NCBI GenBank assembly: GCA_030581615.1
Contig: JAKTTT010000066.1
Location: 1-64,000, forward strand
Length of the DNA: 64,000 bases
Direction of reading: 5' to 3'
From: Alloascoidea africana
Lineage: Eukaryota > Ascomycota > Alloascoideomycetes > Alloascoideales > Alloascoideaceae
Shown here: piece by piece, positions 49,017-60,284 of the stretch
Layout: every line of letters starts with the position of its first letter
Numbering within the stretch: the stretch's first letter is position 1
Made by a program: the position numbers and the translations under genes
Notes under the pieces: generated by a model
The model's database searches: none
The model's input: only the letters and a program-made list of their open reading frames with translations
Told to the model about the DNA's origin: nothing

Positions 49017-50549
49017 ATGTCAATGTCAATCTCAATGCCAATGTCGGTACCAGTAGCAGGGCAGATTTGCTCAAACTGTGCAACGACCCAGACGCCGCTG
49101 TGGCGAAGAAGTCCTGATGGGGAGCTCATTTGCAATGCCTGTGGACTCTATTTTCGTGCGAACAACTCGCATAGGCCGATCCATTTGAAGCGGCCCCCGA
49201 ATGTGATTCCGATGCCCGATCATGGTGCCAAGGGGACGTGTAAGGGTAATGGACGATGTAATGGAACTGGAGGTGCCGCAGCTTGTGAAGGATGTCCTGC
49301 TTTCAACAACAGAACTGTGCTCAAAGCACAAAAGACGAAAGCACAGACGAAACCCAAGTCGAGATCACATCCCACTGATAATGACGTTTTTCAAGCCGAT
49401 TCCAAGCTATGTAGCAGAGGCGTCACTTGTTGCAAAGTGATCGGGACCACAGAGTCCTCGCCATGTGCTCGTCGTGTCAAGCCCACAACCCCTACATCTT
49501 TTGAGCGAGAACGAAAAGACGAGACTAATAATGGGTCGAATTCGCATCCACAGTTGCAAGAAAAACGGCAAAATGGTGATGAGCCCGTGGTGATTGCTTG
49601 TCAAAACTGTGGGACCACGGTGACTCCACTATGGCGGCGAGATGACTCAGGCCATACCATTTGCAATGCCTGTGGACTCTATTACAAACTTCACGGTAGT
49701 CACAGACCTGTGAATATGAAAAGACCCACGATCAAACGAAGAAAACGGAATACAAACAATTTACCCTCTGCTGTTTTGTCCGGGTGCTCTACGTTTAGTA
49801 CCACAGTGTCCTCGACACCAACTTCTCCAGTTGGCAACAACTCGAGAAGGTCAAGAAGCGTTTCCTCCACACCTGCTGCTGTGAACACAGTTGCCTTCTC
49901 CGTAAAGCGGCAAAAGCAAACGCAAACGAAAACGCAGAGGCAAAACAAAAGGGCCAAGACTTCGGGATCAGGCAATACGATCAGCCTGCCTCCAATTCGA
50001 GTGCACGAGGTCGGCGTGCCCAAGCCGGTGCAAATGCCAATACAGATTGCGATTGATTTCACCGGTCTCTATTCCAGATCGCAGAGGAAAGATGAGACCC
50101 CCACGGTTGTGCCTCTAACAGACCGCCAGAACAAGAACAGCTCCGTGGCGAGACCAGCACCAAGACCAGCAGCCACCCATCTCGTGCCAGTGACGTCGAT
50201 GCTCAACTCGACCTTCTCGGACTCTAGCGTGCGAAGAAGCCAAACCCTGAGCCCGCAACCGAATGCAAACGCCTCGACTCCAGAGGCCTCATCCGACAGC
50301 GCTCTGTCCGCGACCACGACGCCCATTCCGAGCCCGACCGCGTCCTCGAGCCTGGATTCTGCCACAGCGGCGGCAGTAGCAGCAACAGCCGAGTCCGAGG
50401 GCCGCGAGCCGCGCTCTTCGCACGCCCGACAGGCTCTGATGAGAGAAACCCTCGACTCGTACAAACGCCGCGTGGAGGAGCTCGAGTCCCAGCTGGCGGG
50501 TGCGGTGCCAGCGGGTGCGGTGCCAACGGGGCCTGACCGGAGCACGTGA
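49017..50549 (+). CDS. Two-finger GATA transcription factor, iron/siderophore regulator type (Fep1/SreA/Sfu1)
   Basis: One exon, 510 residues. There are two GATA zinc fingers: [23 protein letters not shown] (about 18-43) and [23 protein letters not shown] (about 193-218). Between them lies a cysteine cluster, [19 protein letters not shown] (about 76-95). Two fingers around a Cys-rich stretch define the fungal iron-responsive repressors (Fep1, SreA, Urbs1, Sfu1), in which the cysteines sense iron, probably as a cluster, and the protein represses siderophore and iron-uptake genes. A basic patch ([11 protein letters not shown]) follows finger 2, and a short coiled coil ([19 protein letters not shown]) lies near the C-terminus as in that family. 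The ATG at 49017 is the first in the frame; several Met codons follow closely. No siderophore gene is in the window. Confidence 0.9.
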   Translation: MSMSISMPMSVPVAGQICSNCATTQTPLWRRSPDGELICNACGLYFRANNSHRPIHLKRPPNVIPMPDHGAKGTCKGNGRCNGTGGAAACEGCPAFNNRTVLKAQKTKAQTKPKSRSHPTDNDVFQADSKLCSRGVTCCKVIGTTESSPCARRVKPTTPTSFERERKDETNNGSNSHPQLQEKRQNGDEPVVIACQNCGTTVTPLWRRDDSGHTICNACGLYYKLHGSHRPVNMKRPTIKRRKRNTNNLPSAVLSGCSTFSTTVSSTPTSPVGNNSRRSRSVSSTPAAVNTVAFSVKRQKQTQTKTQRQNKRAKTSGSGNTISLPPIRVHEVGVPKPVQMPIQIAIDFTGLYSRSQRKDETPTVVPLTDRQNKNSSVARPAPRPAATHLVPVTSMLNSTFSDSSVRRSQTLSPQPNANASTPEASSDSALSATTTPIPSPTASSSLDSATAAAVAATAESEGREPRSSHARQALMRETLDSYKRRVEELESQLAGAVPAGAVPTGPDRST

Positions 50550-50787
50550 GGCGGTCTCACCGTGTGGTTCCCTTCCTTTTCCCATGTGCCCAGATATGCG
50601 CCTCCGGACCGAGATGTACGCTGTGTCTCTGTGTCTCTAGGAGGCAGCGCATCCGCCATTTTTAATTTGAAGTTGGGCTCTTGCTTTTTCCCTTCTGTCT
50701 CTGTCTTGCTGCCCCACATCATCTTTTCATTCACCTCTGGCCGGAGACACCAAGAACTCCTGCTTGTTGCACCTATTCATACCAACA

Positions 50788-51302
50788 ATGTCTCCGATCG
50801 ATCCTCTTCGTTCCAAGAAGGTAGACACCGGGGTTCGTACCATCGTTTGTCACTGCTATTGTGTTTGCAAGTGCACTAACACTGAGACAGAACTTTACGC
50901 CTGACGAGCAACGGATATTTAAACTTTATGGGAAGCTGCCCTCCAAACATGAGCTTCTTGCTAGAAAACTAAAGGTAAGGGGACTGATGGTTACTGATTC
51001 TAACCAAGTTATGGTCTAATACAGATGGGTAGGAGCGAAAGTACTTTGATTCTGGCGACTATGCGCTAAGCAAAGCTGGCAAGATATCTCCTGATGATAC
51101 CGGTTCAAAGATTCCGAAACCTGAAAGTATAGGATTACCTTCGGTTTATCACCATCGTACCGCTGGTTCCATATCCGGGAAACAACACCCTTTTGGTTCT
51201 TTCCCCATGGAGCATCCCGGGTCTGCGAAGCCCAGACATGCCAATCCATCAAATGTCAATTCCCATTCTTCTCATTTATCTGAAAGTACAAGCAGAACTT
51301 GA
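50788..51302 (+). CDS. IGO1: Endosulfine-family PP2A inhibitor (Igo1/ENSA)
   Basis: Three exons, 50788-50820, 50891-50974 and 51033-51302, give 128 residues. Endosulfines are phosphorylated by Greatwall/Rim15 kinase and then inhibit PP2A-B55, promoting quiescence entry or mitosis. The diagnostic centre is RIFKLYGKLPSKHELLARKL, joined by splicing to KERKYFDSGDYALSKAG, where the Ser of FDSGDY is the kinase site. The C-terminal half is Ser/Pro/His-rich and disordered. Acceptor choice for exon 3 (GGGTAG|GAGCGA rather than the nearby ACAG) is fixed by frame and by the conserved KERKYFDSGDY. Confidence 0.93.
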
Positions 51303-51401
51303 TTAATGGGGAAAAGTGTTAAAAGAAAAAGAACAATGACCCTTTTTGTTTTTGCTATTTTTATTTTTTTTGATGTCACGTTTGGAGCGTCAGACGATCT
51401 G

Positions 51402-51433
51402 TCAGAATCAGAATCAGAATCAGAATCAGAATT
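51402..51433. repeat. (TCAGAA)n microsatellite
   Basis: About five tandem hexamers just downstream of IGO1. Confidence 0.9.
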
Positions 51434-52620
51434 CAAATCATGCAAGAGAAGCAGTGAAATGTGCCAATTTAACCAGACTCCTACATTTTAGACCGCAATC
51501 CTCAACATTATGGGTAAGCGAAACGACAATAGTTGGAACTTTAGGCGGGTATCATCTTTTTGATCCCCCAATTACAAGGATTATGGTTTAAAATGCATTT
51601 TGATATCAGTGTTGGTTTCTTGCGTGCTTGTGACATCTTTTTTTGGATCAAACCTATACACAACGTTCCAAATCCAGCTCCAGTTTGTCCCGTACATGCT
51701 TATTTATTGGTGATTGATTACTCCTATATCTCTGTTCCTTTTGACTTTTTGTCTTAGTGCTTTTCTGTTGTTGGATGTGATTGTGCTGGGTGGTCACAAA
51801 CAAGAGGTATTCCAGCTGATCTGATCTACAACTTTTTTTTTGGTTGATTGATCGCCGTGAATATAGGCCACACTGGCCCACAATGGATGGCTGAGGGCAC
51901 ACACACACATTTTTTTTTTGTCTTATTGGTGTTTAATACATGTGCAAAGTGATTTTGTACAAATTTGATTGGAAATGGAAACGGAGATTTAGTTAATATT
52001 TTGTTTCTCTTTTTTGTTATTGTTGATCTTGTGTCTAGTGTAATGCTGGAGCCTAATTCTTTTTTAAAAGTCTCCTTTCTCTGTGTTATAATCCATAGCC
52101 TTATACATATCTAGCATTGTTTCTTGATTTTTTCTCAGCTCAACACAGACTATTTTGGTATTGTTCCAATGGTGCTCCAACTGGGATGAGATTAAGGGGT
52201 GAACAAAGCTTATCTTTTTGTCTCCTGGAAAAGCCTAACTTTAAGCGAAAACAAGGTTACGAAGCTCTCTCAACAGGGCTGTGCTTCCCCCACTGAGTTG
52301 AGTCTCTTGAATGAAATGAAGGGTTCTAAAAAAAGACCACGGTGGACTCTTCTCTTTTTCATCCTTCGAGATGGAATGGAGGTGACTTGAATCCTCAGCC
52401 GTGGCTTGAAATTGCCTATCTCTCTTCCTCCAACACAAACTAAAATGAAAATAAATAAAAAAATAAATGGCGAATGACGAATGAGCAACCCCAGACGAGC
52501 AGACAACCCGTTTCCACATCCTCCCAATCTACTCTGTCCTACTGCCATCTCAAACATATGACCCATGCTACAAATCTGAAACTGTCTGGGAGGAAAATGA
52601 CAATCTCAACATACCTGTTC

Positions 52621-52659
52621 ACCAGCACCAGTACCAGCACCAGCGCCAGCGCCAGCACG
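52621..52659. repeat. CCAGCA/CCAGCG hexamer repeat
   Basis: Imperfect tandem hexamers in intergenic DNA; the unit drifts from CCAGCA to CCAGCG along the array. Confidence 0.85.
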
Positions 52660-53190
52660 CCTTGTCCCAGCAGCGAAACACAGACTCATTGTTACACGCA
52701 CTGCTCTACATGTCTCTTCTTTTTTAGCTTTAATCTGGTCTCTGAGACCTTAAAAAAACTGAAAGCGCGGCTGACCCGATTACAGTATCACGTGCGCTCC
52801 ACATGCAAGTTTCTGCGCGTCCCTGACTCAGCCGTTATGTGATGGTGCTTGGACAGCAATCCTGGCAGTGTCCGTCACCTCACCTCGCGGGAACGGGCTG
52901 GTTCATGGACGTGAAAGCGGCCTGTGCGAGGGCCCAGCGACCGTATTCGAAGCCTGAGCGAGGGTCCCCGGATCTGGAGAAGCTCTTCGGGGCAGCTCGA
53001 GAGACGCAGGGCCCAGGAAGGTAATTCCGAATCGGGCCACGCGCAGGGGCGGGTGCACGGCCTCCCTAACACACTCAAAATCGGCCTGGGTGCTATTTTT
53101 GCCTCTTAAAGCGACACCGCCGCTGTTGTTCTTCTCTTCTTCTTCTCTTCCCTCGTCGCCAGCACACAGCTCCTTCGCCATCACCGTCCC

Positions 53191-56100
53191 ATGTCGTACC
53201 ATTACACGCCGTCGCCCACAGATCCCTACCACCCAGGCTCGGGCTCAGGCTCAGGCTTAGGCTCAGGACAACACCATCGCCCTCCACGGGTCGAAACTCT
53301 CCAAGATGACGACGACGACCTCTACGCATCCCGACCTGGCCGTCTGGATCCTGCAAACGCCAGCAGCTCGGGCTCCAATCTGAACCTGCCCATGAACATG
53401 AGCGGATATTCGCAGGGACAAGGCATGGGTATCTACTCGCCAAATTCGTCCCAGATGAACCTGGTGCCTTCCACTTCAGCACAGCAGATACCGCCTCTGC
53501 CCGTCCATCCCACATCGGGGACGTTTCATGATGAATCGGACTACGACTCGTCCTATTATAACCAGCCAGGAACAGTCTCTGGCCATATGAATACAGGCGG
53601 CAGTGTGCAATCCCAACCTCAGGCTCAGAATCAGGTCCACTTCGCCCCTGTCGAACCTTATCAAGCCACGTACAACAGCAGCAACGACGAAGCCTATATG
53701 ATGCATGCCCTACAACCCCCTCCCCAGCATCCTCTTCGACAACAGGGCTCATTCCAGTACGATTACAACCACAATGGCGGGTCTCTGATGGGCCACGTTT
53801 TCGAAAACCCGGCTCCCGAGGACGCAATGACCTTTTCTCCGATCCCCATAGCTGGAGATTCCTACAACCTAAACACCTACGAGGATGACAACTCGACGAT
53901 CTATGGCGGGAATGAAGATTATAGACAAAATTATAGCAGAGATGAGCAAGGCAGACCAGTAGACGAAAATGGTGAGCTCATTTCAGCAGATGCATTTGCG
54001 GACCCAAATAACCCATTCACCGCACCGCCTCCTGAAGGTTCCCAGATTCGAAGGTCCAAAACAACAACGAGAAAGGTCAAACTGCTCAACGGTAACCTTG
54101 TGCTTGACTGTCCCGTCTCTGCCAAAATCCTAAATGCCTATTCTAAAGAACACAAGGAAAGAGAGTTCAAGTATATGAGGTACAGCGCTGCAACTTGCGA
54201 TCCCAAGGACTTTGTAGATGAAAATTTCACCTTGAGACAACTCTGTTACAAGCAACCCCGTAAAACGGAACTAATGATCGTCGTGACTATGTACAACGAG
54301 GATGATGTTCTTTTGGGCCGTACTTTGAAAGGCGTTTTCAAAAACATTGCGCACTTGGAAACGAGAACAAGGTCCAAAACGTGGGGACAGGAAGCTTGGA
54401 AAAAAGTGGTTGTTGTTGTGGTTAGTGATGGTCGTACAAAGATTAACAACAGGGCAAAAGCTCTAATGGGTGTTCTTGGCGTCTATCAAGATGGGCTTGC
54501 AAAGAACATTGTTAATGAAAAACCCGTTACTGCCCATCTTTACGAGTACACCACCATGATTGGTATCTCTTCAATTAAAAAGGGAAAAGTTCACACGACT
54601 GCAGAAAAGACAATCCCCGTTCAAATCTTGTTTTGTTTGAAAGAAAAAAATCAAAAGAAAATAAACTCCCATAGGTGGTGTTTCCAGGCATTTGCACCCC
54701 TGTTGCAACCGAACGTGATTGTGCTTCTGGACGCTGGTACCCAACCAGGTCACGACTCAATCTATCACTTGTGGAAAGAGTTTGACCGACACCCGAACGT
54801 GGGCGGTGCCTGTGGAGAAATCAAAGCAATGCTTGGTACCGGTTGGAAATACCTTTTGAACCCTCTTATCGCTGCTCAGAACTTTGAATACAAAACTTCA
54901 AACATTTTGGATAAGCCAATGGAGTCTGTGTTTGGATTCATCAGCGTCTTGCCTGGCGCTTTCTCCGCTTACAGATACCGCGCTCTCCTAAACGATGTGA
55001 ATGGAGTAGGACCTTTGGAAAAATACTTTAAAGGTGAGACTTTGCACGATTCCGGTGCTGGACTTTTCACAAGCAATATGTATTTGGCAGAGGATCGAAT
55101 TCTGTGTTTTGAACTCGTTGCAAAAAGAAACTGTAATTGGGTCCTCAAATATTGCAAATCTGCAAATGCAGCAACCGATGTCCCAGATAGTCTTCCAGAA
55201 TTGATTCTACAGAGAAGAAGATGGCTAAACGGTTCCTTTTTCGCCGCTATTTACTCAACCGTCCATTTCTTTAGCATGTATCGGTCCAGTCACAACCCTT
55301 TTAGAATGCTTCTTTTGCACATCCAGTTTGTTTACCAAACAGTCAGTCTTCTCATCTCCTGGTTTTCAGTAGGCAGTTTCTTCTTGGTCTTTCGCATCTT
55401 GACCTCTTCTCTCGGTGATCCAAGCGCAAATTTCGCTCCTGGTAAAGCTCTTAGTCTTGTGTTTTTGTGGCTCTATGGTGGTTGTCTTTGCTCAACATTT
55501 ATCGTCTCATTCGGTAACAAACCGCAAGGCACAAAGTTCATTTACTATATCATTGTGATTTTCTTTGCAATTCTAATGGTCTATCTCATGTTCGCTGCAA
55601 TCTACTTGTCCGTGCTCGCTGTTAAAACGGTTATTGCAAACAACTCTGGTTGGAGCGTGGATCTCATCTTTACCAATTCGACATTTCGAGATCTCATAAT
55701 CTCGATGCTCTCAACCTATGCACTCTACTTTATCGGCGCATTCATGTTCTTTGACCCTTGGCACATGTTTACGAGTTTTGTCCAGTATATCCTCATTAGC
55801 CCTTCCTACATCAACGTTCTTATGGTCTATGCTTTTTGTAACATTCATGATATCTCATGGGGTACAAAAGGTGACACTGGTCAGAAATTGGATTTGGGTG
55901 TAGTCAAGGTGGATCAGAGTGGTAAGATCGAGGTTGATGTCCCGACGGAAAAGGCACAGATTGATGCTGCCTATGACAAGGTATTGGGTGTGTTGGCAAG
56001 CGAGCCTCCAAAAGAAGCAAGTTCACAGTCCCCCGAGGAGAAACAAAAGGATTACTACGCGTTCATCAGATCCGCAGTTGTTTTGACATGGATGTTTAGT

Positions 56101-56364
56101 AACTTTGTCATTATCGCGCTTGTCTTGCAAACAGGTGGTGTAGAGGACATTTCAGAGGATGATGATGAAGCTGCTGCCACTACTCCATCGCTAGTGAAGA
56201 AATTGATTCGTAGAGGAGTCCCACATCTGTTTAAACGGCTTAGTGATCTGGAAATAAGACAGGAGATTTTCTTGACTGTTATTCTATGGGCTGTGGCAGC
56301 AATGGCCGCTTTCCGCTTTGTTGGTGCAACTGCTTACTTGGTTATGAGGTTAGTTGGACACTAG
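53191..56364 (+). CDS. Chitin synthase, class I/II type (Chs1/Chs2-like)
   Basis: One exon, 1057 residues. It is a plasma-membrane GT2 enzyme making chitin from UDP-GlcNAc. About 290 disordered Gly/Ser/Tyr/Gln-rich residues come first (SGSGSGLGSG repeat, DDDDDLYASRPGR). The CHS N-terminal block includes TTRKVKLLNGNLVLDCPVSA. The catalytic region has VVVVSDGR, VIVLLDAGTQPG (about 507), GGACGEIKAM, NFEYKTSNILDKP, LPGAFSAYRY, YLAEDRILCFEL (about 633) and LQRRRWLNGSFFA (about 673). Seven or so membrane helices and a C-terminal pair finish the protein. It lacks the myosin head and DEK_C of the other chitin synthase in this window. The simple architecture fits division 1 (classes I-III); class I or II is most likely. 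Confidence 0.93.
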   Translation: MSYHYTPSPTDPYHPGSGSGSGLGSGQHHRPPRVETLQDDDDDLYASRPGRLDPANASSSGSNLNLPMNMSGYSQGQGMGIYSPNSSQMNLVPSTSAQQIPPLPVHPTSGTFHDESDYDSSYYNQPGTVSGHMNTGGSVQSQPQAQNQVHFAPVEPYQATYNSSNDEAYMMHALQPPPQHPLRQQGSFQYDYNHNGGSLMGHVFENPAPEDAMTFSPIPIAGDSYNLNTYEDDNSTIYGGNEDYRQNYSRDEQGRPVDENGELISADAFADPNNPFTAPPPEGSQIRRSKTTTRKVKLLNGNLVLDCPVSAKILNAYSKEHKEREFKYMRYSAATCDPKDFVDENFTLRQLCYKQPRKTELMIVVTMYNEDDVLLGRTLKGVFKNIAHLETRTRSKTWGQEAWKKVVVVVVSDGRTKINNRAKALMGVLGVYQDGLAKNIVNEKPVTAHLYEYTTMIGISSIKKGKVHTTAEKTIPVQILFCLKEKNQKKINSHRWCFQAFAPLLQPNVIVLLDAGTQPGHDSIYHLWKEFDRHPNVGGACGEIKAMLGTGWKYLLNPLIAAQNFEYKTSNILDKPMESVFGFISVLPGAFSAYRYRALLNDVNGVGPLEKYFKGETLHDSGAGLFTSNMYLAEDRILCFELVAKRNCNWVLKYCKSANAATDVPDSLPELILQRRRWLNGSFFAAIYSTVHFFSMYRSSHNPFRMLLLHIQFVYQTVSLLISWFSVGSFFLVFRILTSSLGDPSANFAPGKALSLVFLWLYGGCLCSTFIVSFGNKPQGTKFIYYIIVIFFAILMVYLMFAAIYLSVLAVKTVIANNSGWSVDLIFTNSTFRDLIISMLSTYALYFIGAFMFFDPWHMFTSFVQYILISPSYINVLMVYAFCNIHDISWGTKGDTGQKLDLGVVKVDQSGKIEVDVPTEKAQIDAAYDKVLGVLASEPPKEASSQSPEEKQKDYYAFIRSAVVLTWMFSNFVIIALVLQTGGVEDISEDDDEAAATTPSLVKKLIRRGVPHLFKRLSDLEIRQEIFLTVILWAVAAMAAFRFVGATAYLVMRLVGH

Positions 56365-57002
56365 ACGCTTTGCACTCTCTGTTTGTTTGTACATGACAGA
56401 TGAGACGCATGACATTTTTAATGCTGGTGAATATCACCACGGATGAACTCCTAATCTTATTGTGAACCAGCAGAGTTCTTTGCAAAGATTGACCTGTTTC
56501 TTTCCCTTAACACCTGCAGTTTTAACTCTCCCTCAATGACGTTTTCCCTGTGTTTTGTTGTTCTTGCTTACTTTGTAATTTCTTTTTTTTGCAATCACTT
56601 TTGTCTTCATAATTTGTCAAGTACTCTTTTTTTGTTGTCCATTAAAACGATGTGTTTTTTTTTTTTTCTCTCTTGAAATGCATAGATAGTTCAACTAACG
56701 TTTCTAAATGGATTTGATCTAATGATGATATATGCAAGTGAACAGACATACGCTTTAGGAGGTTCTTTTCTCAGTTTTGTAATTCTGAGTTTAAGTGTTC
56801 ACAATCTACAACCTTGTGATCTCGTTGAAGCAGATTTTTAAAGGTTATGAAAGAAAAACGTCAAATGATACTATAAATAGAAACAATTCTAGGATATACA
56901 CAAATTCAAGGTCATAACAGCGTTAAATGGGAATAAATGTTCGTTTAAAAAAGCAGAAATAACAAATGCCAGGGATACCAAACCAGACGTTTCTGAGAAA
57001 GT
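56365..57002. other. Convergent 3' region, chitin synthase / USP gene
   Basis: 638 bp between convergent stops, AT-rich, with T runs (56583-56590, 56625-56633, 56656-56669) typical of yeast 3' ends. It might hide a final short exon of the USP gene (see findings). Confidence 0.4.
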
Positions 57003-58466
57003 TTACTTACCCCAAACTTTTCCAAAATCTCGAATAAGAGGAGATACCGATCTGGCGCTGTCAAGCATAGCAAAATGGTCTTCTTTTAAAACACTTCTCC
57101 CTCGTTCTCCTTTCCCTCCAATTTTAGGCGATAGGAATCGGCGGTTGGAGCTGGACGATCGACTTGGGGTATCAAATCTATTAGGGCCATTCCAATCAAA
57201 CCAAGTTGGACCCAATTTTGTTGAGGTTGTGTGATTATCCTCTATAAACTTTGATGACACAGAAGACAATTCAACAGATCCATTTTCTTCATCACCAGTA
57301 TGTGATTCTGACTCGAGAATTTTTCTAAATGCCTGTCTCTCTGGATCCAACTCTCTGCTTCGCATCTTTTCCTGGCATTTTTCCTTAGAATCTACCACAA
57401 TAACTGGTACATGCGCATGTGTTAGGCAGTATCTTTAACATACCAAAAGTTAGCTCTTCTTTCTGCTTCAACTTTCTAGGATAATGCTTACTTGGACATG
57501 GACGAGCGGTTGTACATTCTTTTAACACCATCTTGCTTGGTTCCTCGCGTACCTACCACCAGCATAGAGGGCTCATAAATTGAAACAAATTGTTTAAAAA
57601 TGTCTTTCGGCTTCCCAATCACAAGCTCCAGTACAACAGAAAACTGTGGTGTAAAAATGTGAGTACAAGATTCAAAGACAACACAGAACTACAACGCATA
57701 CCTTCTTTTGCAATGTGTTGGACCTCAGTATCGCATTAAAGATCTTTTGTGCTTTTGCTCGGTACAGGTGTTCCTTCCCCGATTGTGCCAAGCTCGTGCC
57801 TTGGAGAAAATTTCTTGGTATGAGTAAAGGCTCTCAACAGGAATAAAAACAACGATAACAAACATACTTGGATCAATAACATGTAGACAAACAATCTTGT
57901 CATTGTCTTCTGCAAATTCGTTCATCAGCCAGTTAAATGCCCAAGATGAATACTCATGTTTGTCTAACCCCACAAGAAACGTCCTCGATGACTTCGTATA
58001 CTGGTACTTTTTATGTTTGGCTCGAAGCGTTAGGGAAAAAGTGTCTACTGTATCTACAATCGTGTCAAAGGTCACTCCTCGCTCGAAACGCTCGTTCAAT
58101 TCGCTAATCTCAAAACTGTGAAACGTGTGTCAGCAAGAACCAACAAATCGGAAGCACATGCGTAGATACTAACGATGTCTTTCTCGAGCCGCCTTCTTTT
58201 CTGAATGAGGACCTTGGCGTGGAGGTACCACTCTCTCGAGATTTCGAGCCCTCGCTTGACCTGGCGGTGGCTGTGGTGGTGGCGCCTGTGGCTGTGGCAG
58301 CATCTGCCCTTGATTTGCTGCTCCTTGTCATAGAGCCGTGTCTGATAATGGAAGGCTCAGAAACTACAATGTCAACACTCGCAGACGGGTGCAACTTTCT
58401 GCTCGTATGGGATCGCTTTTTGCAGTTAGGCTCTTTCACGGAAGGGAGAAGAGAAGAATCTATCAT
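57003..58466 (-). CDS. Universal stress protein (USP) domain protein
   Basis: Five exons, 58466-58174, 58115-57868, 57799-57702, 57643-57492 and 57432-57003, give 406 residues. A USP nucleotide-binding-like domain (about 130-300) is seen in SRTFLVGLDKHEYSSWAFNW, DNDKIVCLHVIDPS, FSVVLELVIGKPKDIFKQFV, SMLVVGTRGTKQDGVKRMYN and SKYCLTHAHVPVIVV. The VGTRG and SMSKY parts correspond to the G-2X-G-9X-G(S/T) ATP motif of the family, in altered form. The N-terminus is Ser/Thr/Ala-rich (SSKSRADAATATGATTTATA); the C-terminus is Ser-rich and disordered. The ATG at 58466 is used. The annotated stop follows VWGK, but a GTAAGT donor overlaps it. Role: probably a stress-linked regulator; not testable from sequence. 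Confidence 0.85.
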
Positions 58467-58566
58467 TTGTGGCAATTGTTTTTGTGCTCAGGCCCAATCC
58501 TGCCTTATAATCAGCACAGCATTTGATTCCAGGCAATTTGGTCTTTTCTTTCATCTCGATCTCCAG

Positions 58567-58574
58567 TTACCCGG
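58567..58574 (+). promoter_or_regulatory. TTACCCGG element upstream of the USP gene
   Basis: Exact TTACCCGG, 101 bp upstream of the USP-gene ATG. Confidence 0.5.
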
Positions 58575-60035
58575 CTACCAGCGATGAGCGATAGTGGAGT
58601 TTCTTCATGGGTGTACGGGTTTATGTTTATGGTGTGAGGCGATCTGAAAATGAAAATGCCTTGTGGGGGAAAAGATACTAGGGGGTTCGACCTGGTGGTG
58701 ATAGAACTGCACTGTAAAGCCGAAAGCAGTAAGAAAAGGAATCGAAAGGGAAAAAGAACAAGATTTATTCATTTTGAACTTTTTTCTTCGGAGAGATTCA
58801 AGGTTACACAAAGACAATTGAAAAAGAAAAAAGAAAATCGTCATGTGCTATCGTATGGATCATTTTCCAGGCTTAGGCCTGCTTGTGCTAGCTTAGCTAG
58901 TTGTTGAACGTAAACAAGCAGTTGCTTGAAGATGGATCTCGAACGAGTCGAGATGTAATAGCACAGATAGAGAGCGGTATTTGTGTGATGAAGATGTGGG
59001 CTACACAGTTTAAATTTGCAGTCGAAACACAGTAAAAGAAGCAAAACATCCTTGCCACAGGCAATTTTTCAATGGGTTTAGAAAATATAAACAAACATTA
59101 TTACTCTCAGTAGGAGGTTTTTGATTTTGACCGCAGTTAGTGGCGGTTTTGATCGTAACTGTCAAACGTTTTCCTTGACACCGGCGTGATTATATTTTTA
59201 TTATTAAAACGCCGAGAAGCAGAAAAAAGCGGGAGGTACAAACCAGAAACATGCCAAAGCCAATAGTAATTCAACATCAATGAAACTTGTAACAATAAAA
59301 GGAGTTACCATTCTTCTTGAAGGGATTGATTGTCATAACTCTTGTGTAATAGATTGAGAAAGCAGGCGACACTGGACCGTCTCCCAAATTGGACCTTTAT
59401 CCAGATTAGGCTCGATTTTCAAGATCTGTCTTCTGTATGCAGTCTCGCAAATATTGAAATCGATCTTTTACATCAGTTTTGCTATTTGCATATACAGAGA
59501 ACTCTGTGGCATGAAATACGAACTTCGAGAAAGCTGGCTAGACATGAAAATGAAAAACGGGGGCACAGTTGTTTTGGTGACTGCTTTGCATTGTTAAAGA
59601 CGGCGTTGGCTTATTACATAGCTGGTACCAATTGATCTAATGGAAAAGATGACCGGACCTATATTACAATTTGAGAGCTTTTCCAGCAAACAGCGCAAAC
59701 GGAATTGTGATATTTGTGTTCCTATCTTCCCCCCACCTCACCACCACGAGGAAAACAAAAGCATCGATCCGCTAGTTTTCGAAGAATCCCCGCAGTGCAG
59801 TTATCTATTTTAGGATATGGCACGATTAGAGTTCTATCGGAGCCCAAGCAGATAGAGTTGTTACAATACAAACTTTTCGATCATACAAGTTTGATGAACA
59901 GAAAGCATACCGTAGTTGTGCTAGTAGTACACAGATAAAAGATAAAAACCCGCTTCATATACAGCTTCCTTTTTGTCGAGAGGCTGTATCGTGCACGCAC
60001 ATTTCGATTATCCACTCATATCTGACCAAGGCAAC

Positions 60036-60284
60036 ATGCCCGTTCTAAAGTTCGCAAGAAGGTGTGATGCAGGCAGTTTCCTTATCTCTTCAATTAAAGA
60101 CTGTTTAGAGAAGCTGGAATCAGGTACGCTTCCATTTGGACGTGTTACCCGCATCTACATTGTTCTCTTACATAGAGTACAGTGTCAGCCAAAGGACGGA
60201 TCAGCCCTTAACGGCAAGGTGCATCTACTACTTTCATTATACTACTGTTGGATCAATTGTGTAGTTTCATTTTTAAATCAATAA
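60036..60284 (+). CDS. Orphan ORF, 82 aa (weak)
   Basis: ATG to stop; the first 31 codons look protein-like (MPVLKFARRCDAGSFLISSI, then KDCLEKLES) and are followed by a possible donor (TCAG|GTACGC), so it might be the first exon of a spliced gene. A TATA-like CATATACA lies about 75 bp upstream. I could not find a convincing continuation. Confidence 0.15.
   Translation: MPVLKFARRCDAGSFLISSIKDCLEKLESGTLPFGRVTRIYIVLLHRVQCQPKDGSALNGKVHLLLSLYYCWINCVVSFLNQ

Larger units (their letters stand above)
51303..53190. other. 1.9-kb intergenic region upstream of the second chitin synthase
   Basis: It starts with IGO1 3' sequence containing a (TCAGAA)n repeat (51402-51433). An AT-rich middle has long T runs, followed by a CCAGCA/CCAGCG repeat (52621-52659) and a GC-rich 300 bp before the ATG. 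A TGACTCA bZIP core lies at 52824-52830. Frames such as 52474-52842 on + follow the repeat and show no domain. The length suggests a long regulated promoter, as is usual for chitin synthases. Confidence 0.45.

Noticed and set aside
50069-50734. 221-codon minus-strand frame
   Set aside because: Antisense to the GATA factor C-terminus; no domain and a low-complexity mirror.
53093-53827. 244-codon minus-strand frame
   Set aside because: Antisense to the low-complexity N-terminus of the second chitin synthase; no domain.
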